Positions 1 to 7,902 of a stretch of DNA of 31,779 bases are shown piece after piece; within the stretch, counting starts at the first letter, position 1; each line of letters opens with the position of its first letter. The notes below the pieces were generated by a model. It made no database searches. It saw nothing but the letters and a program-made list of their open reading frames with translations, and was not told the origin of the DNA. Made by a program: the position numbers and the translations under genes. Source of the DNA: Thermoleophilia bacterium (lineage in GTDB: Bacteria; Actinomycetota; Thermoleophilia; Gaiellales; Gaiellaceae); the NCBI GenBank assembly GCA_025934335.1, contig JAICYG010000005.1, forward strand, positions 1-31,779, given 5' to 3'.

Positions 1-1707
1 CTGGGCCGGCAGAGCGACCCCCGCTCGCCCGAGCACGGCCAGTACGGGTTCCTGCAGGACATCGTCCGCCACGTCGCCTACGAGACGCTCTCGAAGCGCG
101 AGCGGCGCGCCCGCCATCTGGCGGCCGCCGAGTACCTGGGCGCGGCCCTCGCGGAAGAGGAGGGCGCCGAGGTGGTGGCGGCTCACCTGCTCGACGCCTA
201 CCGGCTCGACCCGGACGCACCCGACGCCGGGCCGCTGCGGGCGCGCACCTACGCGGCGCTCCTGCAGGCGGCGGAGCGGGCAGCCTCGCTCGGCGCCTCC
301 TCCGAGGCGCGGCGATCGTTCGAGCAGGCGGCCGAGCTCGCGCTGGAGCCCTCCGAGCAGGCGGGCGCGCTCGTCCGTGCAGGGCACATGCTCGTGCAGG
401 AGGGCGCGGCCGACGAAGCGCGTGGGATGTTCGCGCGCGCCGTCGTCCTGTACGGCGAGGCGGGAGAGACGCACGCGGAGGCGAGTGCCTCGGCGCACGC
501 GGCGTACGCGGACCAGATCGTCGGGCGGGTCGCCGACGCGATCGAGCGGGCAGAGCGCGCCTACGCGACGATCGCCGGCGACGAGCCGGACGCCGACGTC
601 GTGCTCCTGCTCAACCGGCTGGGGCAAGGCCACTGGTTCGCGGGGCACCCGGCGGAAGCGGAGACGTGGAACGAGCGCGCGCTCGACCTCGCCGAGGCGC
701 TGGCGCTGCCCGAGGAGCTCGTGCGCGGCTGGACGACGAGGAGCATGATCGTCGCTCCGTCGCGGCCCGAGGAGGCGCGCGCGCTGTTGCAGCTCGCGCT
801 CGAGCGGGCGCTCGCCCACGACTTCTACGGCCACGCCGCCATGGTCGCCGGGAACCTCTCCGACCTCTGCTTCCAGCGCGACCGCTACTCGGAGTCGCTC
901 GCCCACCTCGAGCAGTGTCTCGTGCTCGCACGCCGGCTCGGCGACCGCAGGAACGAGTGGTTCGTCCACGCCGAGCGGAGCTACGCGCTCTTCATGCTGG
1001 GCCGCTGGGACGAGTCGATCGCGCTCCTCACCGAGTTGCCCGAGGAGCAGATCGGCGTGAACCCGATGCTCGGCAGCGTGACGACGGGGCCGCTCGAGGT
1101 GCTGCTGCACCGGGGCGAGCTCGACGCGGCCCGCGACCTGCTCGTCCACCACGAGCACATCGGGCGCTCCGGCGACGTACAGGCGCAGGGGAGCTACGCG
1201 GCCGGAGCCGCGGCCGTCCGCCTCGCGGAGGGAAACCTCGCCGAGGCGTTCGCGAGCGGCGAGCGAGCCTTCGCGCTGCGCACTTCGGTCGGCATCGCCG
1301 CCCAGGACGTGAAGCAGGGCTTCCTGCATGCGGGGGAGGCCGCCCTCGCGCTCGGGCGCCGGGAGCGGGTGGAGGAGCTGCTCGCGACCGTCGAGGCGCT
1401 GCTGCCGGGTCTGCGACCGCCGTATCTGGCCGCGCTCTCCGCGCGCTTCCGCGCGCGGCTCGCGGACGACGATCCGTCGGCGGATGCGCTGTTCACGGCG
1501 GCCGGCTCACAGCTGCGGGCTCTCGAGCTCCCGTTCCACCTTGCGGTGTGCCTGCTCGAGCACGCGGAGTGGCTCACAGCCCGCGGCCGCGGGGCCGACT
1601 CCGCGCCGCTCCTCGCCGAGGCGTCCGAGACGTTCGGCCGGCTCGGCGCCGCACCGTGGCTCGCCCGGGCCGGCTCCGTGCGGGCCGAGCCGGTCGGCGC
1701 CGACTAG
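1..1707 (+). CDS. C-terminal part of a TPR-rich ATPase/cyclase-type regulator (5' partial)
   Basis: The frame is open from base 1, so the true start lies outside the window; 568 codons plus stop are visible. The first visible residues (YGFLQDIVRHVAYETL, then a basic R/H-rich helix) match the end of the AAA ATPase module found in large bacterial adenylate cyclase or LuxR-type regulators (pattern F-x-H-x-x-I-R-x-V-A-Y-E-x-L). The rest is almost all helical with repeated A/L/E/R-rich helix pairs, typical of tetratricopeptide repeats, for example around residues 80-480. No DNA-binding or cyclase domain is visible here; it would be upstream. It converges on the LysR gene, and the two stop codons share the palindrome CTAG at 1704-1707. 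The fold assignment is fairly sure; the signalling output is unknown. Confidence 0.75.
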   Translation: MGRQSDPRSPEHGQYGFLQDIVRHVAYETLSKRERRARHLAAAEYLGAALAEEEGAEVVAAHLLDAYRLDPDAPDAGPLRARTYAALLQAAERAASLGASSEARRSFEQAAELALEPSEQAGALVRAGHMLVQEGAADEARGMFARAVVLYGEAGETHAEASASAHAAYADQIVGRVADAIERAERAYATIAGDEPDADVVLLLNRLGQGHWFAGHPAEAETWNERALDLAEALALPEELVRGWTTRSMIVAPSRPEEARALLQLALERALAHDFYGHAAMVAGNLSDLCFQRDRYSESLAHLEQCLVLARRLGDRRNEWFVHAERSYALFMLGRWDESIALLTELPEEQIGVNPMLGSVTTGPLEVLLHRGELDAARDLLVHHEHIGRSGDVQAQGSYAAGAAAVRLAEGNLAEAFASGERAFALRTSVGIAAQDVKQGFLHAGEAALALGRRERVEELLATVEALLPGLRPPYLAALSARFRARLADDDPSADALFTAAGSQLRALELPFHLAVCLLEHAEWLTARGRGADSAPLLAEASETFGRLGAAPWLARAGSVRAEPVGAD

Positions 1708-2612
1708 CGGGGGAGACCAAGCGTCGTCTCGACGAACGCGCGCGCCGCCGGGGAGTGGTAGCGGTCGCGGTGGCGCGCGATCGCGATCACGCGCGCCGGC
1801 ACCTCGTCGCCGAGCTCGCGCACGACGACGCGCGGATCGGCTTCGTCGACGGTGAGGCGCGGCATGACGGCGTTGCCGACGCCGGCGGCGACGAGACCCT
1901 GGACGGTGCCGTTGTCGTTCGTACGGAAGGCGAAGCTCGGCTCGACGCCCGCGCCGCGCATCGCCGCCTCGACCGGCTCGAGCGAGCGGTCGCTGCGGAA
2001 GCCGATCAGCGGTTCGAGCCCGATCTCCTTCAGGCTCGGCAGCCTCGCCGCCTGTGCGAACGCCGAGCCCGCGGGGACGACGAGCACGTACGGGTCATGC
2101 ACGAGCTCCATCGTCTCGAGCGGCGCGTCGAGCACCGGCAGCAGCACGAACCCGACGTCCAGCTCGCCCCGCTCGAGTGCGAGCTCGACATCGGCGTCGT
2201 CGTACTCGCCGAGCACGACCTCGACCGCAGGCCAGGCGGAGACATAGCGGCGCATCACCTCCGGTAGCAACCGCGCGCCCGCCGACTGGAACGTGCCGAC
2301 GCGCAGCGTTCCCGCCTCGCCGCTGCGGAGCGCGTGCAGGTCGGCCTGCGCCGCCTGGAGCCGGGCAACGATCGACTCGGCGTGGCGGAGGAGCAGTGTC
2401 CCGGCCTCGGTCAGCGAGATCGGCCGCGGCCCGCCCGGCCGCTCCACGAGCTTCTCGCCCACGATCCGCTCGAGCGTCGCGATCTGCTGGCTCACGGCCG
2501 ACTGGGTGTAGCCCAGCCGTTCCGCCGCCCGGCCGAAGGAGCCCTCCGCGGCGAGCGCCTGCAGCGCCGCGAGATGGCGAAGCTCGACCCCGAGCCAACT
2601 ATCATGTTCCAT
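1704..2612 (-). CDS. LysR-family transcriptional regulator
   Basis: A 302-residue protein of normal LysR length. Residues 7-65 form the winged helix-turn-helix (LRHLAALQALAAEGSFGRAA, then TQSAVSQQIATLE). The rest is the periplasmic-binding-protein-like effector domain (TLRVGTFQSAG near residue 94, LDVGFVLLP near 160). The ATG at 2612 is preferred over an in-frame ATG at 2636 because the latter lies inside a perfect inverted repeat and upstream of a TATACT box at 2626-2631; starting at 2636 would add eight residues. Divergent to a 33-residue membrane peptide, which is its most likely target together with itself. The ligand cannot be told from the sequence. Confidence 0.92.
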   Translation of the reverse strand: MEHDSWLGVELRHLAALQALAAEGSFGRAAERLGYTQSAVSQQIATLERIVGEKLVERPGGPRPISLTEAGTLLLRHAESIVARLQAAQADLHALRSGEAGTLRVGTFQSAGARLLPEVMRRYVSAWPAVEVVLGEYDDADVELALERGELDVGFVLLPVLDAPLETMELVHDPYVLVVPAGSAFAQAARLPSLKEIGLEPLIGFRSDRSLEPVEAAMRGAGVEPSFAFRTNDNGTVQGLVAAGVGNAVMPRLTVDEADPRVVVRELGDEVPARVIAIARHRDRYHSPAARAFVETTLGLPR

Positions 2613-2613
2613 G

Positions 2614-2636
2614 ATGGATATCAATAGTATATCCAT
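2614..2636. promoter_or_regulatory. Perfect inverted repeat, candidate LysR operator
   Basis: ATGGATAT-CAATAGT-ATATCCAT has two perfect 8-bp arms around a 7-nt spacer, AT-rich in a very GC-rich region. It contains a symmetric T-N11-A (T2619, A2631), the core of LysR boxes. On the minus strand it holds TATACT (2626-2631), a good -10 for the LysR gene; on the plus strand it holds TAGTAT (2625-2630). It therefore sits on both divergent promoters, which fits autorepression. Sequence observation is firm; regulator identity is inferred. Confidence 0.7.
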
Positions 2637-2672
2637 TTGCGCTGATAGTCCCTGCTGAGGCACGCTTCTGGC

Positions 2673-2774
2673 ATGACCGCAATCGCCATCATCCTCGGCG
2701 TTCTCGCGCTCTGCATCCTCGCCGCCACGCACGGCGCGGACAGTCGCTTCGACCGCCCCGGCCGCCAGCTCTAG
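2673..2774 (+). CDS. Small single-pass membrane protein (33 residues)
   Basis: A short reading frame, MTAIAIILGVLALCILAA followed by a polar tail rich in D and R and ending GRQL. Residues 3-18 form one hydrophobic helix, and the charged tail would be cytoplasmic or periplasmic. It is preceded by TGAGG 12 nt upstream, a little far for a Shine-Dalgarno site. Its start is 36 nt from the LysR operator and reads divergently from lysR. Its stop shares the CTAG palindrome (2771-2774) with the convergent gene, the same arrangement as at 1704-1707. I do not recognise a function. A chance ORF is possible, but position, hydrophobic helix and operator support a real gene. Confidence 0.55.
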   Translation: MTAIAIILGVLALCILAATHGADSRFDRPGRQL

Positions 2775-3313
2775 GAGGCGCTCGCCCGCCGCTGCCAGCG
2801 GTCGGCCCACGTCTCGCGCGTCAGCCCGGAGACGATCGCGCGGCGCACGAGTCGCCCGCCGCGGTCGCGGCCGAGCAGGTGCACGCGCAGCGGCGTGTCG
2901 CCGAGCGGCAGTTCGACACCGGTCGCGTCGCCCGCGAGCTCGCCCGTCTCCCGTACCTCGTAGTCGCCGCGCGGGTCGTGACGCTCGCTGATCCGGAGCT
3001 CCCACGTCACGATCTTCGGCTCGCGCGCCCACGTGAGCGTCGTGCCGTCACCGCGGCGCACGTCCATATTGCCCGTGACGGTGGCACGCGACCGCAGCAG
3101 TGCCGGCCGTGAGGCGGGTGCGGCCGGAGGAGGTGCCGCCGGCACGACCGACGCCCGGGCACGCTGCACTGCGCCGACCCGCTCGAGCCGTCGCAGAGCC
3201 TCGCGCTGATCGCCGCCGAGCGCGCGCAGACGGTCGCGCAGCGCCTTCCAGTCGGGCGACCGCCCTGCCGCGACCGCCGCGCGCGCCTCGTCGATGATCT
3301 CCTCCGTGCTCAT
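2771..3313 (-). CDS. Hypothetical protein with helical N-terminus and beta-rich C-terminus
   Basis: A 180-residue protein I do not recognise. Residues 1-50 are helical and charged (MSTEEIIDEARAAVAAG), then an Ala/Pro-rich linker (about 58-75), then a C-terminal part of alternating hydrophobic/polar strands (KIVTWELRISERHDP, VELPLGDTPLRVHLLGRDRG), which looks like one Ig/fibronectin-III-like sandwich, ending in a basic tail. No signal peptide or membrane segment, so probably cytoplasmic. Its ATG overlaps the arfB stop by ATGA (3310-3313), so the two are translationally coupled. The fold suggestion is a guess from strand pattern. Confidence 0.75.
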   Translation of the reverse strand: MSTEEIIDEARAAVAAGRSPDWKALRDRLRALGGDQREALRRLERVGAVQRARASVVPAAPPPAAPASRPALLRSRATVTGNMDVRRGDGTTLTWAREPKIVTWELRISERHDPRGDYEVRETGELAGDATGVELPLGDTPLRVHLLGRDRGGRLVRRAIVSGLTRETWADRWQRRASAS

Positions 3314-3693
3314 TCGTCCACAGTACGTCGCAGCCGCTTCGTCTCGCCGCGCCGGCGCTTGTCGTCGAGGCGCTGCTCGCGCGCCGCGACGGTCGGCTTC
3401 GTCGCCCGCCGCTTGCGCGGGACCCGGACGGCGGCGCGCAGCTGGTCGACGATCCGGTCGGCCGCGAGCTCGCGGTTCCGCAGCTGCGAGCGCTCGTCCT
3501 GCGCGGCCGCGCGCACGACCGGGCCGAGCTTCGTGAGCACGCGCGCCCGCTCCGCCTCCGTCAACCCCGACGACTCCGCGACGTCGAAGATCGCCTCCGC
3601 GCGCGTCGAGGTCTTCTGCGCATGCTGGCCGCCGGGACCGCTCGAGCGCGAGAACCGGAAGGCGATCTCCGAGCGAATAGACTCGACGTCCAT
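3310..3693 (-). CDS. arfB: Peptidyl-tRNA hydrolase ArfB (ribosome rescue)
   Basis: A 127-residue class-I release-factor-like protein. The catalytic GGQ is in FSRSSGPGGQHAQKTSTR near residues 14-31, and the C-terminus is a basic tail (PRKRRATKPT, then REQRLDDKRRRGETKRLRR), the part that in known ArfB/YaeJ/ICT1 enters the empty mRNA channel. It hydrolyses peptidyl-tRNA on ribosomes stalled at mRNA ends. No codon-recognition domain is present, as expected. The start chosen is the ATG at 3693; an in-frame ATG at 3702 would add MAA. The start codon overlaps that of the divergent HAD phosphatase inside CATG (3691-3694). Coupled to the downstream hypothetical gene. Confidence 0.92.
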   Translation of the reverse strand: MDVESIRSEIAFRFSRSSGPGGQHAQKTSTRAEAIFDVAESSGLTEAERARVLTKLGPVVRAAAQDERSQLRNRELAADRIVDQLRAAVRVPRKRRATKPTVAAREQRLDDKRRRGETKRLRRTVDE

Positions 3694-4468
3694 GGCGGCC
3701 ATTCTCCTGGACGTGGACGGCGTGCTGCACGTCTCCGGCACGCCGATCCCGGGAGCCGCTGCCGCCGTTCGCCGCCTGCGCGATGCGGGGCACCGTCTTC
3801 GCTTCGTGACGAACTCGACGACCCGCTCGAGCGCGCAGCTCGCGGAGCAGCTGCGGGAAATGGGCATCGAGCTAGCCGACGACGAGCTGCAGACGACGGG
3901 CGGGGTCGCTGCGCGGACGCTCGCCGGCCGCCGCGTGCTCGCGCTGACGATGCCCGGGCTGCTCGACGACCTGGACGGGCTGCAGCTTGTCGGGATGAAC
4001 GTCGACGCGGTCCTGCTCGGCGGTGCCGACGAGGGTGAGGAGACCGGACGCGTGTTCTCGTACCTCAACCTGAACCGCGCCTTCCACGAGCTCGAGGCGG
4101 GCGCCGACCTCTACTGCCTGCACAAGAACAAGTGGTGGCAGACCTCGGACGGACAACGGCTCGACACCGGCGCGTTCGTGGCGGGGCTCGAGTACGCGGC
4201 GGACACCGAGGCGACGGTCCTCGGCAAGCCGTCGAGCGAGTACTTCGCCGCCGCGCTCGAGGCGCTCGACGCCGAGCCCGCGCTGACGTGGATGGTCGGC
4301 GACGACCTCGAAGGCGATTGCCTCGGTGCGCACAGGCACGGCATGCGCACGGTGCTCGTCCGCACGGGGAAGTTCCGCCCGGACGAGGTCGAGCGATCGC
4401 AGGTGCAGCCCGACGGGATCATCTCGTCGATCGCGCAGCTCCCCGACTGGCTCGAGCGCTCTCTGTGA
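3692..4468 (+). CDS. HAD superfamily IIA phosphatase, LHPP/TIGR01458-like
   Basis: A 258-residue HAD hydrolase. Motif I is AAILLDVDGVLHVSGTPIPG with nucleophile Asp7 and acid/base Asp9; motif II is RFVTNSTTRSS; the motif III lysine is in VLGKPSSEYF; motif IV is MVGDDLEGD. The C2 cap between motifs II and III is the type found in NagD-like phosphatases, and the start and cap resemble the LHPP subgroup (phospholysine/phosphohistidine pyrophosphatase). Substrate is not certain. Starts from the shared CATG with arfB and ends in a GTGA overlap with acpS, so it leads the forward operon. Confidence 0.88.
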   Translation: MAAILLDVDGVLHVSGTPIPGAAAAVRRLRDAGHRLRFVTNSTTRSSAQLAEQLREMGIELADDELQTTGGVAARTLAGRRVLALTMPGLLDDLDGLQLVGMNVDAVLLGGADEGEETGRVFSYLNLNRAFHELEAGADLYCLHKNKWWQTSDGQRLDTGAFVAGLEYAADTEATVLGKPSSEYFAAALEALDAEPALTWMVGDDLEGDCLGAHRHGMRTVLVRTGKFRPDEVERSQVQPDGIISSIAQLPDWLERSL

Positions 4469-4827
4469 AGGTAGGAGTCGATTTGATCGAGATCGAGCGG
4501 ATCCGTCGTGCCCTCGAGCGGCACGGCGAGTCGTTCAAGGAGCGCTGCTTCACCGCGGCCGAGCGCACGTACTGCGACTCGAAGCCGAACCCGTCGCAGC
4601 ACTACGCCGGGCGCTTCGCGGCCAAGGAGGCGGTGGGCAAGGCGCTCGGGTCGGGCGTCTACTTCACGTGGAAGGAGATCGAGGTGCGCGGCCGGCCGAA
4701 ACCGGGCGTCTACCTGAGCGGCCGCACCGCGGCATGGGCGGAGAAGGTGGGGGCGGGATCGATCGAGCTCTCGATGACGCACTCGCGCGAGCTCGCCGCG
4801 GCGATCGCGGTGGCGCTTTCGGAATGA
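4465..4827 (+). CDS. acpS: Holo-[acyl-carrier-protein] synthase
   Basis: A 120-residue AcpS, normal family length. It transfers the 4'-phosphopantetheine of CoA to apo-ACP, activating fatty acid synthesis. Motifs seen are VGVDLIEIERIRRAL with the metal-binding Asp6, and GRFAAKEAVGKALGSG with the conserved Lys-Glu. The start is a GTG at 4465 that overlaps the HAD stop (GTGA). It ends in an ATGA overlap with the NAD(P)HX repair gene. The order acpS, nnr, alr is a common conserved one in Gram-positive bacteria, which supports the call. Confidence 0.95.
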   Translation: MKVGVDLIEIERIRRALERHGESFKERCFTAAERTYCDSKPNPSQHYAGRFAAKEAVGKALGSGVYFTWKEIEVRGRPKPGVYLSGRTAAWAEKVGAGSIELSMTHSRELAAAIAVALSE

Positions 4828-6227
4828 GGCTCGAGCCGCTTCTCACCGCCGACGAGACGCGCCGGGCCGAGGAGGCACACCAGGGCTCGCTCGACGAGCT
4901 GATGGAGCGCGCGGGCACCGCCGTCGCCGAGCTCGTCCTGCGCGAGTTGCCGGGCGCGGTCACGGTCGTCTGCGGGCGCGGCTTGAACGGCGGCGACGGC
5001 AGGGTGTGCGCGCGCGTGCTGCGTGAGGCTGGGCGCGACGTGCACGTCGTCGAAGGAGTCGGCGACCTCGGCTCGCCGGACGTCGTCGTCGACGCCCTGC
5101 TCGGCATCGGCCTCGAGGACGCGCCGCGCGAGGACGCGGCGCGGATGATCGAGCTGATCAATGCCGTCGGGCGGCCGGTCGTCGCCGTCGACGTGCCGTC
5201 GGGCGTCAACGCCTCGACGGGCGAGGTGCCCGGGGCGGCGGTCCGGGCGACGGTGACCGTCACGTTCGGCGCAGCCAAGCTGGGCCTGGCCGTCGCGCCG
5301 GGCCGCTTCCACGCGGGCCGCGTGCACATCGCGCCGATCGGGCTCCGCCCGCGCGAGCACGAGCATGCGCTCGTGCCGGCGTCTGCGCTCCTCGAGGTTC
5401 CGCGCAAGTCTGCGTCGTCGACGAAGTACTCGGCGGGCTCGGTGCTCGTCGTCGGCGGCTCGCGCGGGCTCACGGGCGCGCCGATCCTCGCCTCGCTCGC
5501 CGCGTTCCGCGCCGACGCCGGCTACGTCGCCGTCGCCGCCCCCGAGTCGACGCTGCCGGTGCTCGAGACGGCGCTGCTCGAGGTCGTCAAGCGACCGCTG
5601 CCGGAGGACTCGAGCGGCCGGCTGCTGCCGCGCTCGGCCGACGCGGTGCTCGAGGCGGCCGAGAAGTCCGACGCGGTCGCGGTCGGGCCGGGGCTCGGCC
5701 GCAGCGACGGCACCGTCGAGCTCGTCCGCATCCTGCTCGAGCGCCTCGACCTGCCGATCGTGCTCGACGCGGACGCCCTGTGGCAGCTCGAGCCGTTCGC
5801 GCGCTCGGCGCCGACCGTGCTGACGCCACACTCCGGCGAGCTCGCACGGCTGCTCGCGACGGACGCGCGCGAGGTGGACGCCCACCGGCTCGAGTCCGCG
5901 CGCCGGGCCGCCTCCCGCTACGGGGCGACCGTCCTCCTGAAGGGAGCCGACACGATCGTCGCCTCGCCGCGTGAGGGCGTCCTCGTCGCCACCTACGGGA
6001 CGCCGGCGCTCGCGACTGCCGGGACCGGCGACGTCCTGACCGGAATCGTCGCCGCCTTCCTCGCCAAGGGGCTCGAGCCGCGTCTCGCAGCCGGCGCCGC
6101 CGCGGTCGCGCACGGCGTCGCCGCCGAGCTGCTCGACCCGCAGCCGGGCGTCGTCGCATCCGACCTGCTGCCGGCGCTCCAGCGCGCGCTCGCCGGCCAC
6201 GGCCTGCAGCGAGCGCCACTGGCTTGA
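4824..6227 (+). CDS. nnr: Bifunctional NAD(P)H-hydrate epimerase / dehydratase
   Basis: A 467-residue fusion that repairs hydrated NAD(P)H. The N-terminal YjeF-N epimerase domain (about 1-190) has NGGDGRVCARVL and VDVPSGVNASTGEVPG. The C-terminal ribokinase-like ADP-dependent dehydratase (about 195-460) has VVGGSRGLTGAPILA, VGPGLGRSD, LTPHSGELARLL and GTGDVLTGIVAAF, where the GTGD Asp is the catalytic region. The usual G-N-G-N-N-G-G-D-G loop of the epimerase reads GRGLNGGDG, a mild variant. ATG at 4824 overlaps the acpS stop; the end overlaps alr by TTGA. Confidence 0.95.
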   Translation: MRLEPLLTADETRRAEEAHQGSLDELMERAGTAVAELVLRELPGAVTVVCGRGLNGGDGRVCARVLREAGRDVHVVEGVGDLGSPDVVVDALLGIGLEDAPREDAARMIELINAVGRPVVAVDVPSGVNASTGEVPGAAVRATVTVTFGAAKLGLAVAPGRFHAGRVHIAPIGLRPREHEHALVPASALLEVPRKSASSTKYSAGSVLVVGGSRGLTGAPILASLAAFRADAGYVAVAAPESTLPVLETALLEVVKRPLPEDSSGRLLPRSADAVLEAAEKSDAVAVGPGLGRSDGTVELVRILLERLDLPIVLDADALWQLEPFARSAPTVLTPHSGELARLLATDAREVDAHRLESARRAASRYGATVLLKGADTIVASPREGVLVATYGTPALATAGTGDVLTGIVAAFLAKGLEPRLAAGAAAVAHGVAAELLDPQPGVVASDLLPALQRALAGHGLQRAPLA

Positions 6228-7237
6228 GGTCGGAGATCCGCATCGACCTGGCCGCACTGGCGCGAAATGTGCGGACGCTCGTGCGCGCGCTCGACGGCGC
6301 CGAGCTCTGGGCGGTGGTGAAGGCCGACGCCTACGGGCACGGTGCCCGCGACTGCGCCCCCGCCGTGCTCGACGCCGGTGCGGGCGCGCTCTGCGTCGCC
6401 ACCGTTCCGGAGGCGCTTGCGCTCCGGGACGGGCTGCGCGACGCGCGCATCCTCGTGCTCGGGCCGAGCTCGGAAGACGAACTCGCGAATGCCCGCGAGG
6501 CACGGCTCGAGCTCGTCGCCGCCGACGGCCGCATCCCGGAAGATCTGCCCGTGCACGTGAAGCTCGACACCGGCATGGGACGGTGGGGAACCTCCGAGCT
6601 CGTCGCGTCCGGCCGTAACGTGGTGGGCGTGATGACCCATCTCGCAACGGCCGACTCCGATCCCGGGTTCGCGCGCGAGCAGCTCCGCCGCTTTCTCGAG
6701 GCGACGGAGCCGCTCTCGCACCTCACGCGCCACGCTGCGAACAGCGCGGCCGCGCTCCGCCTGCCGGAGGCGCGGCTCGACGCGGCCCGCTGCGGCATCG
6801 CGCTGTACGGGCTCTCGCCCTTCGGCACCGATCCGGCCGACGACGGGCTCGAGCCGGTGCTGTCGTGGAAGAGCGAGCTCACGCTCGTCAAGCTCCTGCG
6901 GACAGGCGACTCGACCGGCTACGGCCGCCGTTTCGTCGCCGACCGCGACACGTGGATCGGCATCGTCCCGGTCGGCTACGGCGACGGCTTCCGCCGCGAC
7001 CTGACCGGCACGACCCTGCTCGTCGACGGCGAGCCGTGCCAGGTTGTCGGCACGGTGTCGATGGACGCGGTCGCGCTCGAGCTGCCGGGCGAGCTGCGCA
7101 CAGGGACGCCGGTGACGATCGTCGGCCGCGGCCTCCTACTCGAGCAGCATGCACGTGTCGCGGGCACGATCACGTACGAGCTCGCCTGTGGCATCGACTC
7201 CTCGCCCGGCCGGGCGCGGCGGGTGGTGACGAGCTGA
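6224..7237 (+). CDS. alr: Alanine racemase
   Basis: A 337-residue PLP-dependent fold-III enzyme that makes D-alanine for peptidoglycan. The PLP lysine is Lys33 in AVVKADAYGHG; the second catalytic base is Tyr233 in STGYGRRF; GIVPVGYGDGF and GTVSMDAV match the C-terminal beta domain. It is about 30 residues shorter than typical, with the loss in the barrel between the ARILVLGP strand and the HVKLDTGMGRWG strand. The start is TTG at 6224 overlapping the nnr stop (TTGA); a good methionine-free N-terminus (RSEIRIDLAALARNVRTL) directly follows and fits the family start. The stop overlaps a CTG that appears to open the next gene. Confidence 0.94.
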   Translation: MRSEIRIDLAALARNVRTLVRALDGAELWAVVKADAYGHGARDCAPAVLDAGAGALCVATVPEALALRDGLRDARILVLGPSSEDELANAREARLELVAADGRIPEDLPVHVKLDTGMGRWGTSELVASGRNVVGVMTHLATADSDPGFAREQLRRFLEATEPLSHLTRHAANSAAALRLPEARLDAARCGIALYGLSPFGTDPADDGLEPVLSWKSELTLVKLLRTGDSTGYGRRFVADRDTWIGIVPVGYGDGFRRDLTGTTLLVDGEPCQVVGTVSMDAVALELPGELRTGTPVTIVGRGLLLEQHARVAGTITYELACGIDSSPGRARRVVTS

Positions 7238-7902
7238 CGACGAATGCCGACCGGAGGGCGGCGCTCCAGGCCGTCCGCGCGGACGCCCTCGCGGCGCTCC
7301 TCGACGAGCTGCTGCTGCTCGAGGGCGGCGAGCGCGTCCTCGACGTGGGTGCCGGCACGGGTGCCTTCTCCTTCGCCGTCGCGCCGCGCGTGCGCGAGGT
7401 CGTCGCCGTCGAGGCCGACGAGGAGCTCGCGGAGCGGGCGCGGCGTGACGCGCCGCCGAACGTCGAGGTCGTCGTCGGCGACGCGGAGCGCCTGGAGCTC
7501 GAGCCGTTCTCGTTCGACCTCTGCGGCTGCATCCGCATGCTCCACCACACGCGCCGGCCCGAGGCGGTCGTCGCCGAGCTCGCGCGCATGGCGCGCCCCG
7601 GCGGCTCGATCCTCGTCGCCGACCAGCTCGCACCTGTCGACCCGCTCGCGGCCTTCGAGCTGAACCGCTTCGAGCGCGCCCGCGACCCGTCGACGACACG
7701 GCTGCTCTCGGACGGCGACCTGCGCGCGCTCTTCGACGCGAACGGCCTCGTGCTCCGGCGCGAGCGTGTCGTCAGCGAGCCGCGCGACCTCGAGGGCTAC
7801 CTCGACCTCGCCGGGTGCGAAGGGTTCGAGAGGGAGCGGGCGCGCGGCCTCGCGCCTACGGGCTATGAGGCGGTCGTCGGCTGGTACGTGCTCGCGCGGT
7901 AG
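7234..7902 (+). CDS. Class I SAM-dependent methyltransferase, likely CTG start
   Basis: A 222-residue methyltransferase. The SAM-binding motif I is ERVLDVGAGTGAFSFAVAPR, the post-I acidic residue is in VVAVEADEEL, and DAERLELEPFSFDLCGC with MLHHTRRPEAVVAELARM cover motifs II-III; the class resembles UbiE/MenG-like enzymes, but the substrate is unknown. There is no ATG, GTG or TTG in frame between the middle of alr and residue 30 of the domain. A CTG at 7234, overlapping the alr stop as CTGA, fits the NTGA pattern of this operon. The 3' end overlaps the convergent SDR gene by 47 nt. Confidence 0.85.
   Translation: MTTNADRRAALQAVRADALAALLDELLLLEGGERVLDVGAGTGAFSFAVAPRVREVVAVEADEELAERARRDAPPNVEVVVGDAERLELEPFSFDLCGCIRMLHHTRRPEAVVAELARMARPGGSILVADQLAPVDPLAAFELNRFERARDPSTTRLLSDGDLRALFDANGLVLRRERVVSEPRDLEGYLDLAGCEGFERERARGLAPTGYEAVVGWYVLAR

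Noticed and set aside
666..2267. Long Arg-rich open frames opposite or alongside real genes (for example 666-2267, 17047-20373)
   Set aside because: They arise from GC-rich third positions of the real genes; they contain no family motif and are extreme in Arg/Ala/Gly.
2637..3032. LysR protein with a 130-residue N-terminal extension
   Set aside because: The extension is Arg/Ala-rich shadow of the opposite genes and crosses the operator; LysR HTH domains start within a few residues of the N-terminus.
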